Positions 19,334 to 28,214 of a stretch of DNA of 64,000 bases are shown in pieces. Under the pieces are notes generated by a model that saw nothing but the letters and a program-made list of their open reading frames with translations, was not told the origin of the DNA and searched no databases. The stretch is from JAGQPD01 sp020426865 (lineage in GTDB: Bacteria; Planctomycetota; Planctomycetia; Pirellulales; Pirellulaceae): the NCBI GenBank assembly GCA_041399065.1, contig JAWKTN010000001.1, positions 1 to 64,000 on the forward strand. Reading direction: 5' to 3'. Position 1 is the stretch's first letter. The number at the start of each line of letters is the position of its first letter. Made by a program: the position numbers and the translations under genes.

Positions 19334-20689
19334 CTATTCCCAATCCAAGACCACTACGGTAGCGTACTTTGTTACTGGCTCGCGGGGTACCTCGATCGTT
19401 ATCTTTCCCGCCGTCGTCTTTGTTGCCAACGTCACGTCAGGTTTTGCTAACAACGATGCGCGACGTATCGGCCGCTCCAGCAGCGGAATCTCGAGCTGGC
19501 CATTGCTGGGCCAGTTGAACACGTGCAAGTAGATCGAGTTCTTGCGACATGTCACGCGCCCCCATTCAGGGAGAAAAATGGCCGCCGTCGTTCCGTAAAT
19601 AGCTTCACTATTGACTGCCATCCAATCGCCAATCTCCCGCAGTCGTTCAACGCTCGCGTCGGGAAACGTACCGTCCGCCTTCGGGCCAATATTTAATAGG
19701 TAATTGCCCCCCTTGCTGGCAATGTCGATCAAGTTTCGCACTAACTGCTCACTACTTTTCCAATTGCGATCTGTGGAACTGTATCCCCAGGTGTCATTCA
19801 TCGTCATGCACGACTCCCAATCGGCGTCGACGCCCGTGGCCGGGATCTCCTGTTCCGGCGTCCCGAAATCCCCAGCAAACGAACCATCCTGGGTAAACCC
19901 GCTCATCCCTTTGCGACCGGCACCGATACGATTGTTGACAATCAACTGAGGATTGCGTTCCACCAACCAGCGGTACAATGCTTGACCATCTTCATCGGTC
20001 CACCAGTCGGGCCATTCACCGTCGAACCACAATACATGCGTTTGCAGGTCTTCCACAAGCACTCGCAGATGTTGCTTCATATATTCCGTATACGTGGCCT
20101 TTTGTTGCGGATCGATCCGCGTCGGATTCCACATCGGACGGCCATCCACCTCCTTGCTTGGCACCTGAGATGGATGATGCCAGTCCATGATGGAATAGTA
20201 TGTGCAGAATTTTACGTCATGCCGCTGGCATGCTTCACGCAACGGCCGAAGTATGTCCTTGGCATACGGCGTCGCATTCACGATGTCATATTGACCATAA
20301 CTGTCGAACAAACAAAAGCCGTCATGATGCTTGGACGTGACGACGATGTACTTCATACCGGCCTGACCGGCCATTCTCACCCACGCGTCAGCGTCGAATG
20401 CCGTTGGATTGAATTTGCCGGCAAGTGTCTCGTAGTCGGTCCGCGGAATCCGCGCGTTGTTCATGATCCACTCGCCCGTTCCCGACACCGGCTGCCCCTG
20501 CCATTGCCCCGCCGGTACGGCATAGAGCCCCCAATGAATGAACATGCCAAATCGATCATGGCGCCACCATGCCATCTTGTCGTTGTTTTCGTTCGGGCCG
20601 TCTGCCTGAGCGGAAACCGGTCTGAAGATGGCCAATGCAACGAGCAGTGCCAGCAGGAAACGAGATGCAATGTCTGAGCTACGTACCAT
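19334..20689 (-). CDS. Alpha-L-fucosidase, GH29
   Basis: A 451-residue exported glycosidase. I start it at ATG 20689, where a signal peptide (RFLLALLVALAIFRPVSAQA) begins after a GGAAAGG site; the open frame extends upstream to 20857. GH29 motifs include WWRHDRFGMFIHWGLYAVPAG near the N-terminus and YIVVTSKHHDGFCLFDS. The loop LWFDGEWPDWWTD probably carries the catalytic nucleophile Asp. NRIGAG, DWESCMTMNDTWGYSS and LLNIGPKADGTFP follow. The enzyme would remove terminal alpha-L-fucose from extracellular polysaccharides or glycans, retaining mechanism. The C-terminal beta domain is short. It sits with Sua5 rather than with other degradation genes. Confidence 0.93.
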   Translation of the reverse strand: MVRSSDIASRFLLALLVALAIFRPVSAQADGPNENNDKMAWWRHDRFGMFIHWGLYAVPAGQWQGQPVSGTGEWIMNNARIPRTDYETLAGKFNPTAFDADAWVRMAGQAGMKYIVVTSKHHDGFCLFDSYGQYDIVNATPYAKDILRPLREACQRHDVKFCTYYSIMDWHHPSQVPSKEVDGRPMWNPTRIDPQQKATYTEYMKQHLRVLVEDLQTHVLWFDGEWPDWWTDEDGQALYRWLVERNPQLIVNNRIGAGRKGMSGFTQDGSFAGDFGTPEQEIPATGVDADWESCMTMNDTWGYSSTDRNWKSSEQLVRNLIDIASKGGNYLLNIGPKADGTFPDASVERLREIGDWMAVNSEAIYGTTAAIFLPEWGRVTCRKNSIYLHVFNWPSNGQLEIPLLERPIRRASLLAKPDVTLATKTTAGKITIEVPREPVTKYATVVVLDWE

Positions 20690-20833
20690 GGTCGTGGCCT
20701 TTCCTGATAATCGAAGGACAGCTATCGGTACAACAAGGGCAAGATGAATAAGGAAGGTCCCCCTATTGTCGTACCGCAGTCCCTCATCCACAACCCTACG
20801 GGCACATGCCCCCTGCCGGCCCATGGTCCTTTT

Positions 20834-20854
20834 ATACCTAGTGCCTCTAGGTAT
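20834..20854. repeat. Palindromic mini-repeat (ATACCTAG hairpin)
   Basis: ATACCTAG at 20834-20841, a 5-base loop TGCCT, then CTAGGTAT at 20847-20854 form a perfect 8-bp stem. It lies between the fucosidase start and the end of DUF1501 pair 2. It resembles the ATACCTCGAGGT hairpins at 35921, 41547 and 60057 and may serve as a terminator for the DUF1501 transcript. Confidence 0.6.
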
Positions 20855-20914
20855 CAAGGGCGTTCAGGAGGGCTGCTGGGGGCCTTGGCAACGATGCTGT
20901 CGGATGGAATACAA

Positions 20915-22225
20915 TTAAGACGGCCGGCCAGCCACGATGTCTTGGATCACGGTGCCGTTTTCGAACATGGCAATCGGCCGCCCGGACGTAGTATGGACCT
21001 TGTGCCCAGGCGGAAAGCCAAGCTGCGAGAGGATCGTTGCAGCCAATTCGTCGGGCGAGCAAGCCCCAAGCACCGGATCGAACCCACGCTCGTCGGTCGC
21101 ACCATAGACCAGTCCCGAGTGGAACCCACCACCGGCCAACAGGTAGGTCATGGCCCTTGACCAATGGTCGCGCCCCGCCGTTCTGTTCACAATCGGTGTG
21201 CGGCCGAATTCGCCACCACACATGACGATCGTCTCCGCCAGCATTCCCCGCTGCTGGAGATCGACGATCAACCCGGCTAGCGCCCGGTCCAGCGGCGGAA
21301 GCAACTGCCTGAGTGTTGTAAAATTGTTCGCATGGGTGTCCCAATCGTTGGTCGCGATGGTCACGAATCGCGCCCCCGCCTCGATCAATCGCCTCGCAAT
21401 CATTGCCGACCGACCGATGGGGCTCTCACCGTAGAGTTCCTTGATTGGTTCTGGTTCCGACGCCAGGTCGAATGCCCGACCAATTCGATTGGAGGACAAG
21501 ATATCGAATGCCTGGTGCTGAAAATCGGTCAAGGTCGCCACGAGGTCGGAATGTGGGTGCGTCGTCGTAAACTGCGAGTCGAACACCCTTCGCAATTGAT
21601 GACGCCGATGCAGTTGAGCTGCCGTCAAATCTGCAGGCAAGATGACTCCGTCCAGCGATACCGTGGCTGGCGGTTGCGGTAGGTTGATCCGAAAGGGATC
21701 GAATTGTGCTCCCAGGAACCCCGCACCCGAACTGGACGCCTCCCCCAAACTGAAATATGCCGGCATTCCCGCGGACGTGGGCAGCAGATTGGCCGTAAGC
21801 GATCCAATCGACGGATGCTCGGCATTGGCACTTGGCTTGTTTCCCGTCATCACATACTGACTTCCGGGCACATGATCCGGAATATTGTGATGCAGCGATC
21901 GCACCAGCGTACATCGGTCCAGGATTCTCGCCGTTTGCTGCATGTGCTCACTGAATCGCTCGCCGGGCACCGCTGTCGCCATCGTGTCGAATTCGCCGCG
22001 TACTTCGGCGTCTGCGTCCGGCTTGGGATCCCACATGTCAATCGTGGAGGGGCCTCCGCCCAACCACAACAGGATCACCGACGTGGCTCGCGGCACATCT
22101 GGCCGCGACACCGATTCCGCTCGCAATGCGTCCGCCAACCCAATTCCCAACAGTCCGCACGAACCTACTCGCAAAAATCCTCGGCGACAGAATACGCGGC
22201 CGGTCGTGTGACTTGTGAGTGACAT
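20915..22225 (-). CDS. DUF1501 family protein, Tat signal (pair 2)
   Basis: A 436-residue protein. CRRGFLRVGSCGLLGIGLAD at about 13-32 is a twin-arginine-type signal. Family motifs are SVILLWLGGGPSTIDMWDPKP, DRCTLVRSLHHNIPDHVPGS, RFVTIATNDWDTHANNFTTL, VMCGGEFGRTPIVN and GRDHWSRAMTYLLAGGG. A GAGAGG site lies 5 bases before ATG 22225. It is the last gene of the putative BlaI / M56 / PSD / DUF1501 run, 113 bases after the PSD stop. That gap carries a small palindrome, CTAGGGGCCTAG (about 22250). It is shorter than the pair 1 and pair 3 relatives and closest in plan to pair 4. Confidence 0.92.
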   Translation of the reverse strand: MSLTSHTTGRVFCRRGFLRVGSCGLLGIGLADALRAESVSRPDVPRATSVILLWLGGGPSTIDMWDPKPDADAEVRGEFDTMATAVPGERFSEHMQQTARILDRCTLVRSLHHNIPDHVPGSQYVMTGNKPSANAEHPSIGSLTANLLPTSAGMPAYFSLGEASSSGAGFLGAQFDPFRINLPQPPATVSLDGVILPADLTAAQLHRRHQLRRVFDSQFTTTHPHSDLVATLTDFQHQAFDILSSNRIGRAFDLASEPEPIKELYGESPIGRSAMIARRLIEAGARFVTIATNDWDTHANNFTTLRQLLPPLDRALAGLIVDLQQRGMLAETIVMCGGEFGRTPIVNRTAGRDHWSRAMTYLLAGGGFHSGLVYGATDERGFDPVLGACSPDELAATILSQLGFPPGHKVHTTSGRPIAMFENGTVIQDIVAGRPS

Positions 22226-22338
22226 ATCGACCTCTCGAGAAAAACGGTTCTAGGGGCCTAGGTTATAATGACACACGCATGGCATTTCCAAGTATTGGTG
22301 TGGCATGCCACAAAAAAACGGCCAGATAATTGGCAAAG

Positions 22339-24159
22339 CTAATGGATCGTAATGAACTCTTGGGTATTCAATAAACTCCATAAGACGTTTTCCCAAGCGA
22401 GCTTCATTGCCTCGCCGTCCGCAGTACCTGCAAGCGAATCGCGAGTTGCCGCCCGTTCCTCTGGTGTCGGCCAACGGGATAGCGTTTGCAAGAAGAGTGT
22501 ATCAATCTTCTCGTCTTCACTGATGTCGCTGTCTAACAATCGAGCGAGCTTACCGCGCGAGATGTCTGCCAGAAGTCGTGGGTCGCTCATCAATGTGAGC
22601 GCCTGTCGCACCGATGGCCGATTCTTGGGGCTGCAATCACAGGTGTCGCTGCGCTTCGGTCGACCAAATAGATTTTGAAAACCATCCCAGCGGCTATTCG
22701 GAAGATTGTCCGGACCGATCTCAACAGCGCGACGGCCACGAAAGCGATCATCGCCAAAATCGTGGTCGATGCCTGTCGCCGCGTGCCACATGTCGACGAC
22801 CACTGCTGCCGGAGGCAGGCGGACATCGGCACGAGACAAATATCGGTTATCACCTTTGTGGCGATCAGCGCCGTCGCCCGTTTGTGTAGTCAGTTGTTCT
22901 GAAGGCAGCTGTTCCGAAGACAGTTGCCACGTCCGCGAGTTCAGAATAAGCAGTTCTAGCTCGCGAATATCGTATCCGCTGGCCGAAAAATGCTGAGCAA
23001 GCTCTTCCAATAGTTTCGGGTACGCAATACTGTCGCTGTCGTCGGTCAACCCGTCCAACGGTTCAACGAGTCCCCGCCCGAAATAAAATGCCCACGCGCG
23101 ATTTACGGCGTTGCGCGCGAAGAATCGGTTTTGGGGGGACGTCATCCAGTCTGCGAACGGGATGCGGTAGTCGCTCAGCTCGCCATCAATATCAGGGCCG
23201 CCAAGCGGTTTGGGTGTAGGTGCCTTGTTATCGTCATGAAGCGATACAAGATATACCTCGGTCAATCGAGGTAACGGCGGTCCCGCGGGATGGCCTTCGG
23301 CAACGCGTTGACGACGTGCGGTTAGGCGAACGGACATCTCACGACGAAGCTCCGGTGACATGTCATGCCGCACCTGCTCAAAGATCCGCACGAACCCTTG
23401 ATAGTCGGCTTGTGACCATTCGTCGAACGGGTGATCGTGGCAGCGCGCGCAGTTGATCCGAACGCCAAGGAATGTCGATGCAACTCGTTCTGCCAGCTCG
23501 CGAACGGGGTAATCGCCCTGAATATCGTTGCGTTTCCAGAACAGATCAAGCGTCGGAGTCTTCAGATTGTCGTCGGATTGTTTCCCGCGGATTGCATTCG
23601 TCCGTGCAATCTCGTGGTCGACCCATTCCCCGATCGGCAGTTCGCCACGACTTCGCGCGACAACGATCGACCGAACCACTTGATCGTAGGGCACATTTTG
23701 TGAAAACTGGTCTCGCAGCCATTGGTGCCATTGTTGGCTCACCTGTGTTACCGTTTCCTCGTCCGCCGACAGTGAAGTGGTGCTGTTGCCCGTCCATTCC
23801 GAGTAACGAGTCGCCCACAATGCAGCATGCAGATCGTGGCACAACAGCTCTTGGATCCTGATCGCTCGCTTGTCGGGGCGTTCGTCGGCAACGAATTGCC
23901 GGACTTCATCCGGAGTTGGTAGTTGTCCGGTCGTTGTTTGCGTCAAGCGTCGCAGAAACTCGGTGTCCGAACTAGCTGCCGCCGGGACGATGCCTCGCGA
24001 ACGAAGCTTGGCGAACACATGCTTGTCGATAATATTCGCGTCAACGGTATTCGTGTCGATCGCGGGACGTGCGGCCAACGTGACCGGTGCCGCCGGATCC
24101 GCTACAGTAGCCGGCGGTGCGCCAATGATGATTACTACGGTTAAGAGTGCGCCAGTCAT
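22339..24159 (-). CDS. PSD-type protein, DUF1549/DUF1553, short form (pair 2)
   Basis: A 606-residue protein with an N-terminal hydrophobic signal (MTGALLTVVIIIG). It lacks the N-terminal cytochrome domain of PSD1. DUF1549 shows LRRLTQTTTGQLPTPDEVRQ and one haem-type motif, CARCHDHPFDEWSQ. DUF1553 shows NRFFARNAVNRAWAFYFGRG, LEELAQHFSASGYDIRELEL and RQALTLMSDPRLLADISRGK. ATG 24159 lies 3 bases after the M56 gene stop (24163), so translation is probably coupled. Its position behind a BlaI/M56 sensor pair implies induced expression. Function beyond a presumed periplasmic redox or binding role is unknown. Confidence 0.9.
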   Translation of the reverse strand: MTGALLTVVIIIGAPPATVADPAAPVTLAARPAIDTNTVDANIIDKHVFAKLRSRGIVPAAASSDTEFLRRLTQTTTGQLPTPDEVRQFVADERPDKRAIRIQELLCHDLHAALWATRYSEWTGNSTTSLSADEETVTQVSQQWHQWLRDQFSQNVPYDQVVRSIVVARSRGELPIGEWVDHEIARTNAIRGKQSDDNLKTPTLDLFWKRNDIQGDYPVRELAERVASTFLGVRINCARCHDHPFDEWSQADYQGFVRIFEQVRHDMSPELRREMSVRLTARRQRVAEGHPAGPPLPRLTEVYLVSLHDDNKAPTPKPLGGPDIDGELSDYRIPFADWMTSPQNRFFARNAVNRAWAFYFGRGLVEPLDGLTDDSDSIAYPKLLEELAQHFSASGYDIRELELLILNSRTWQLSSEQLPSEQLTTQTGDGADRHKGDNRYLSRADVRLPPAAVVVDMWHAATGIDHDFGDDRFRGRRAVEIGPDNLPNSRWDGFQNLFGRPKRSDTCDCSPKNRPSVRQALTLMSDPRLLADISRGKLARLLDSDISEDEKIDTLFLQTLSRWPTPEERAATRDSLAGTADGEAMKLAWENVLWSLLNTQEFITIH

Positions 24160-24162
24160 GGT

Positions 24163-27105
24163 TTATGGCTGTGGTTGGAAGGTACCGGTGACAGTCTCAT
24201 CGCTTGTGCCGTCAGGTGGATCGCTCTTCGCAGCTGGTTTTACAATGAACTCAACGTCGAGATTCTGTCCTTCCTCGAGTTTCACCTCTTGAGGCGTCGT
24301 CTCGAACCCGTCCTTCTTGACCGTGACTGTGATCGTTTCGTCAGGCAGCAGTTGCGACGACCGATGGCGACCGTCCGATTGAGCTTCGAAACTGACTTGG
24401 CTACCCGTCGTGTACATTGTCATTTCTTCCGATTCGTTGGCCGGAGTTGTATAGGTGACGATCGGCGTAACGTCGCGGACAACTCGGCCCTGCTGGTCGA
24501 CGGCTTTGACCATTAATATCGGAGCAGTGTATCGCACGACCTCGAATCCGTAGATATCATCCTCGACGGTTCCGAGCGATACGTTACGACCACGATGCAA
24601 TGGTTCATCGCGACTCATACGCCACTTCAGCGCACTGTGTTCGTTCGTGATTAGATCCATTTTGGCTTCGCGCAAGCCGTGTGGTATCTTAAGTTCGAAC
24701 TTGCCGTCCTTGCCGGGTGTCGAGCTGCGAGTGAAATAGAAACCATCGTTAATGCGGCCAAACAGCATCACTTCGTGCCCAGAACGCGGCTGGTTCTCAC
24801 TATCCAGATAAGTCCCCTGAAGCACGACATACGGCACGGCACGAATTGTGATCTGCAGTGGTTTCTTATCGGCAACCTTGATCGATTGCCGTAGGAATAC
24901 GTCTTTCAATGGCGGTGGGTCGTACTGTCCTTCTTCCGAATTGGGCTCCACCTCCAAGCTGTATTCTCCGTCAGGGAGCGACGGCAACGTGAACGTGCCA
25001 TCGTCCTCGGTAACAACGCGGCGACCAATATTGTTCGCCACCGCATTTGAATTCAAATACTCGTCGGCCTCTTCGCCGTCGCCACGTCGTCGGGCGTCGA
25101 TGCGGACGTTCGCTACCGGTGCGCCGTTCACATCAAGCACGTGGCCGGTGACATTCGCCCCGAGTTCCGTCCTGATCGTTCCCCAGTCGCCGCGCCGATC
25201 GCGAATACGAAGAGCCTGCGGTGCAAAGTTGGCCGGTTTAATCCACAGCACTCCATCGCCGGGGGTCGGCGGAACGATCCGGAAATGGCCATTGCTGTCG
25301 GTCGTGGTCTTGTCGAACGATCCGGCCGGAAAACCAGTTGCCTTGTCCGAGGCGGAATACATCGCGATCTCGACATCGGTTAAGGGCGTTCCGTCAGGCG
25401 ATACAACAGTGCCCTCAATCGCCTTGCCCGGCCAGAGCTTGATTTGTGTATAGAAGGGCAACTCGCCCAATTCCAGATTCTTGCGAATCATGCCGTGCGA
25501 ATAGCCGCTACGTCCCTTCGCCGCAAAGTCAGGATGATTCGCTTCTACTTCGATGTACAAACTGCTCTCCGCCGTCTGTTCCGGTGGAAGCGTAAAGCTG
25601 TACATGCCGATGGCATTCGATTCGTGTTCGGTCACCTCGATTGTACTCCAGCCGCCAGTTTTGGGATCGCGACTCAGTTTATGATGGACCTTCACGGTCG
25701 CCCCGGAGATTGGCATTTCGGATGTCGCATCGGTGACAAAGCCATAGTACGTAATACTGCCATCTTCGTGCTCTTGACAACAGACTTTAAGGAGTTCAGC
25801 GACCTGCGGCTTCGCAATGTCGGTGATGAGCTGCAGTAGTTCGGCCGGCGTGACCGTCTCCTTAGATGCATCGGCAGCGACCTCGTGCTGACTCTCGCGT
25901 GTCGGTTCTCGGCCCGCAGCGGATGGCTCGTCGGCAATCGCCCGAGCTTCAAACCGGACAGCGGAACCGGCCACGCCAACGACGATGGCGAAAGTCGCTA
26001 CCGCTATCGTTTGAAGCGGCGAGCAGAATAGCCGAGTCACTCCGTTATGGCGCAATAAGCACTCAACTCGTTTCCGGAGCTGCGAGTGTTTGTCGCTGAT
26101 CCCCAGTGCCAGCTGCGGTTGCGGCCGTTGACTGTCGCGCGCCAGCCTCACCAGAAATTCGGCATAATCGGCAACCGATTCGCCGTGGCCAGCGGCCCGA
26201 GCGTCGGCAAGCTGGTCCATGGAAACGAGAAGTGTGCGGCGTGCCGCCCAGAACAAGGGATTATAGTAAAGAAAGAAGTGCAAGCAGACAGTCAATTGCC
26301 AGCTCCATGTGTCTCGTCGCTCGATATGCGCCCATTCGTGGGCCAAGAAGTATCGGAGCCGCGCGTTGTCGTCGTCGTCCGTTACGACGGATGCCGGCAA
26401 CATGATGACCGGGGACCAGAGCCCCCAGGCGATGGGCGTTCGTATTTGCGTACTCGTACGCAACTGAATACTGTTAGACCTCTCTCCGGCAATCGTGGCA
26501 AATTCGCGATCGATCCGCGCCGGCACTTCGCGACTCGCACGGTACATTCGCCAGAGTCGCAAGCGGGCAACGCACCAGCGTACCAGGCACAAGGCGACCC
26601 CCGCCAGATAGATCATCGTGACGATGAGTGTTACCAAGGACAGCCAGTCGGTGCGAGCCGATGTGGAGCTTGATGCGACTGCCGGGAGAGACTCGCAAGT
26701 GTCACTGTGGTGAGTGGACGATTCAGTAGCGATCAAATCGGCGGCAGAGTCACTGGTCGTGAATTCGCCTGTTGTGCGAGCTTCCCGCGGTTGGCCGTCG
26801 CGTTCGAAAGATGCGCGTGGCGGTGCGTCAAATGACGGAAGGGAAGGGGAGACGCCGTTTTCGTGCGCAATGCCGGGAGGCCGCGTCGCAATGGGAATCG
26901 CCAACTTCCATTGTGAAGGCAGTGCCGTCATGAAAAGCGATACTAACGTCACGCCGACAGCCCATTGGAGGACTCGCAGCCGATCCACCGGCTGTCGACA
27001 TGCGGCGGCAACGAGGTAACCGATGGCGAGCAGCACGGAGCTGACGATGGCGCTTTGGATCATCCATGAAAACAATGGCGATGCCCATGGCAGAAGAGAC
27101 GACAT
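24163..27105 (-). CDS. M56 (BlaR1-type) membrane metalloprotease with regulatory-like repeat domains
   Basis: A 980-residue membrane protein. The N-terminal part has hydrophobic spans at about 10-35, 45-65 and 155-180, the zinc motif HEWAH at 256-260 in FLAHEWAHIERRDTWSW, and a further span at about 360-385. From about 450 to 950 the exported part consists of several carboxypeptidase-regulatory-like beta domains (YYGFVTDATSEMPISGATVK, IEGTVVSPDGTPLTDVEIAM, VTGHVLDVNGAPVANVRID). It has no beta-lactam sensor domain. M56 proteases cleave a BlaI-type repressor on receiving a signal (family knowledge), and a blaI-like gene lies 63 bases upstream. The repeat region may sense a surface ligand. A GGGGAG site is 8 bases before ATG. 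Confidence 0.9.
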   Translation of the reverse strand: MSSLLPWASPLFSWMIQSAIVSSVLLAIGYLVAAACRQPVDRLRVLQWAVGVTLVSLFMTALPSQWKLAIPIATRPPGIAHENGVSPSLPSFDAPPRASFERDGQPREARTTGEFTTSDSAADLIATESSTHHSDTCESLPAVASSSTSARTDWLSLVTLIVTMIYLAGVALCLVRWCVARLRLWRMYRASREVPARIDREFATIAGERSNSIQLRTSTQIRTPIAWGLWSPVIMLPASVVTDDDDNARLRYFLAHEWAHIERRDTWSWQLTVCLHFFLYYNPLFWAARRTLLVSMDQLADARAAGHGESVADYAEFLVRLARDSQRPQPQLALGISDKHSQLRKRVECLLRHNGVTRLFCSPLQTIAVATFAIVVGVAGSAVRFEARAIADEPSAAGREPTRESQHEVAADASKETVTPAELLQLITDIAKPQVAELLKVCCQEHEDGSITYYGFVTDATSEMPISGATVKVHHKLSRDPKTGGWSTIEVTEHESNAIGMYSFTLPPEQTAESSLYIEVEANHPDFAAKGRSGYSHGMIRKNLELGELPFYTQIKLWPGKAIEGTVVSPDGTPLTDVEIAMYSASDKATGFPAGSFDKTTTDSNGHFRIVPPTPGDGVLWIKPANFAPQALRIRDRRGDWGTIRTELGANVTGHVLDVNGAPVANVRIDARRRGDGEEADEYLNSNAVANNIGRRVVTEDDGTFTLPSLPDGEYSLEVEPNSEEGQYDPPPLKDVFLRQSIKVADKKPLQITIRAVPYVVLQGTYLDSENQPRSGHEVMLFGRINDGFYFTRSSTPGKDGKFELKIPHGLREAKMDLITNEHSALKWRMSRDEPLHRGRNVSLGTVEDDIYGFEVVRYTAPILMVKAVDQQGRVVRDVTPIVTYTTPANESEEMTMYTTGSQVSFEAQSDGRHRSSQLLPDETITVTVKKDGFETTPQEVKLEEGQNLDVEFIVKPAAKSDPPDGTSDETVTGTFQPQP

Positions 27106-27168
27106 GGCGATTTTCTCCCCGTTTGCGCAGCGTTAATGGTGTACTGTGTGCCCTGAATTGCACTTGTG

Positions 27169-27537
27169 TCACGTGCGTCGCTGTTTCTTGCGAGCTTGTT
27201 GGATTAGCGCCTCGAGCTGATCGAGCGTCTCCGGCTGGATTTTCTCGGCCGTAAGCATGTTCAACACAAGATCATTGACCGAGCCGTCGAAGACTTGTCG
27301 AAGAAAGCGAGCGACCTCTTGCTTCCGCGTATAGACCGGGCGATAGATCATCGTCCGCCCGTCCCGCCGGTGCTGAACAAGACCCTTCCGGTCCATGATC
27401 CGCAATTGCGTTTGCACCGTGTTGAAGTGGATACTGCCGTCCGGTGCCATCCGATCCAGCACCGCCCGGACGCTCCCCTCTCCCAGTTCCCACAAGACCT
27501 TCAGGATCTCGATCTCTTTGTCCGTTGGATTGGTCAT
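27169..27537 (-). CDS. BlaI/MecI/CopY family transcriptional repressor
   Basis: A 122-residue winged-helix repressor from ATG 27537, selected because GGGAG lies 7 bases upstream. The frame is open 11 codons further, but that region overlaps the operator. Motifs: EIEILKVLWELGEGSVRAVL, FNTVQTQLRIMDRKGLVQHR, GRTMIYRPVYTRKQEVARFL, and a C-terminal dimer helix ending QARKKQRRT. Family members bind a palindrome in their own promoter as dimers and are inactivated by cleavage by the partner M56 protease. The M56 gene follows 63 bases later, then PSD and DUF1501. This predicts autoregulation of the whole four-gene run. Confidence 0.93.
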   Translation of the reverse strand: MTNPTDKEIEILKVLWELGEGSVRAVLDRMAPDGSIHFNTVQTQLRIMDRKGLVQHRRDGRTMIYRPVYTRKQEVARFLRQVFDGSVNDLVLNMLTAEKIQPETLDQLEALIQQARKKQRRT

Positions 27538-27561
27538 CGCAAAACTCCCTGCAAATCGTTC

Positions 27562-27577
27562 ACCTAACATATTAGGT
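27562..27577. promoter_or_regulatory. Putative BlaI-type operator
   Basis: ACCTAACATATTAGGT is a perfect 6+4+6 dyad. An extra TTAGGTG half-site repeats directly after it (27578-27583 overlap). It lies 25 bases upstream of the BlaI-family start codon at 27537. Size and AT-rich centre are typical of BlaI/MecI operators. Predicted to mediate autorepression. Confidence 0.7.
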
Positions 27578-27615
27578 TAGGTGCCGGTATGTCAAGGGGG
27601 CGGGGGATTTTTCTC

Positions 27616-27897
27616 ACATAGCTCCGGCCGTGTCCAAAGCGCAATCACAAGCCCAAGCCATGGCCAATACGGGTAACCAAGCCAAACCGGCCGGACACGG
27701 CGGAGCGATTCGGGTTGCAGCGGAGCGATCCGGGTTGCACTGGACACGGCCAAGGCCGCGATCACCGCTGTTCATTTTGCGTTGCCGATTGAGCGGGTCT
27801 CCCGGTATCGCTCCGACGATCCCGGCTGAATTGCGTTCGACCCCAGTTCCGAAGGCCGAGCATTTTCCCTCCGCTTGGGGATCGTCTGGAGCTATGT
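27616..27897. mobile_element. MITE-like element, copy 1 (282 bp)
   Basis: Bounded by terminal inverted repeats ACATAGCTCCGG and, at the right, TCTGGAGCTATGT (one mismatch). It matches 30656-30917 across its whole length with scattered differences, plus a 20-bp internal direct duplication (GCGGAGCGAT(T/C)CGGGTTGCA) that copy 2 lacks. No transposase is inside. No clear target-site duplication is visible. It lies just upstream of the BlaI operator on the divergent side. Confidence 0.8.
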
Positions 27898-27950
27898 ATG
27901 TGGCCGGCGGATATCATGAAAAACGTAGGCAGCTCGGCTGGAGGCATCCT

Positions 27951-28208
27951 GTGAACGCACGACACAATGTTACCGAAGTCCGCGCCGCGGTGATCATCCT
28001 ATTTTTCGCGATCGGTGCGGCTGTTGGCATTGACACCCGGGTCGGGTTGCCGCTGCTCAAACGATTAGGCGTTGATATCATTGGGAGAACTACTGGCGAA
28101 CGCATGGAAGTCTGGCTTTGGAGCGGATCGCTCGTCGAAGTTGTCGGCGGATTGATTGACGTCCTGGTGGCATTTTTTCTATTCCGGGTCAACGTCCCGA
28201 AGGGCTGA
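27951..28208 (+). CDS. Small membrane protein, unknown
   Basis: An 85-residue protein starting at GTG 27951, chosen because GGAGG (27940-27944) sits 6 bases upstream. Two hydrophobic spans are visible: about 11-28 (AAVIILFFAIGAAVGI) and about 58-80 (LVEVVGGLIDVLVAFFLF). It begins 53 bases after the right end of the MITE-like element, so its promoter may be inside or altered by that element. It converges with the PEP-CTERM gene whose stop is only 6 bases away. I do not recognise a family. Confidence 0.6.
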   Translation: MNARHNVTEVRAAVIILFFAIGAAVGIDTRVGLPLLKRLGVDIIGRTTGERMEVWLWSGSLVEVVGGLIDVLVAFFLFRVNVPKG

Positions 28209-28214
28209 TTCAAA

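Noticed and set aside
24163..27570. Beta-lactam resistance operon
   Set aside because: The BlaI/M56 pair lacks a penicillin-binding sensor domain and no beta-lactamase is present; downstream genes are PSD and DUF1501.
27630..27950. N-terminal half of the 192-codon frame ahead of the small membrane protein
   Set aside because: It runs through the MITE-like element; GTG 27951 with GGAGG is the likely start.
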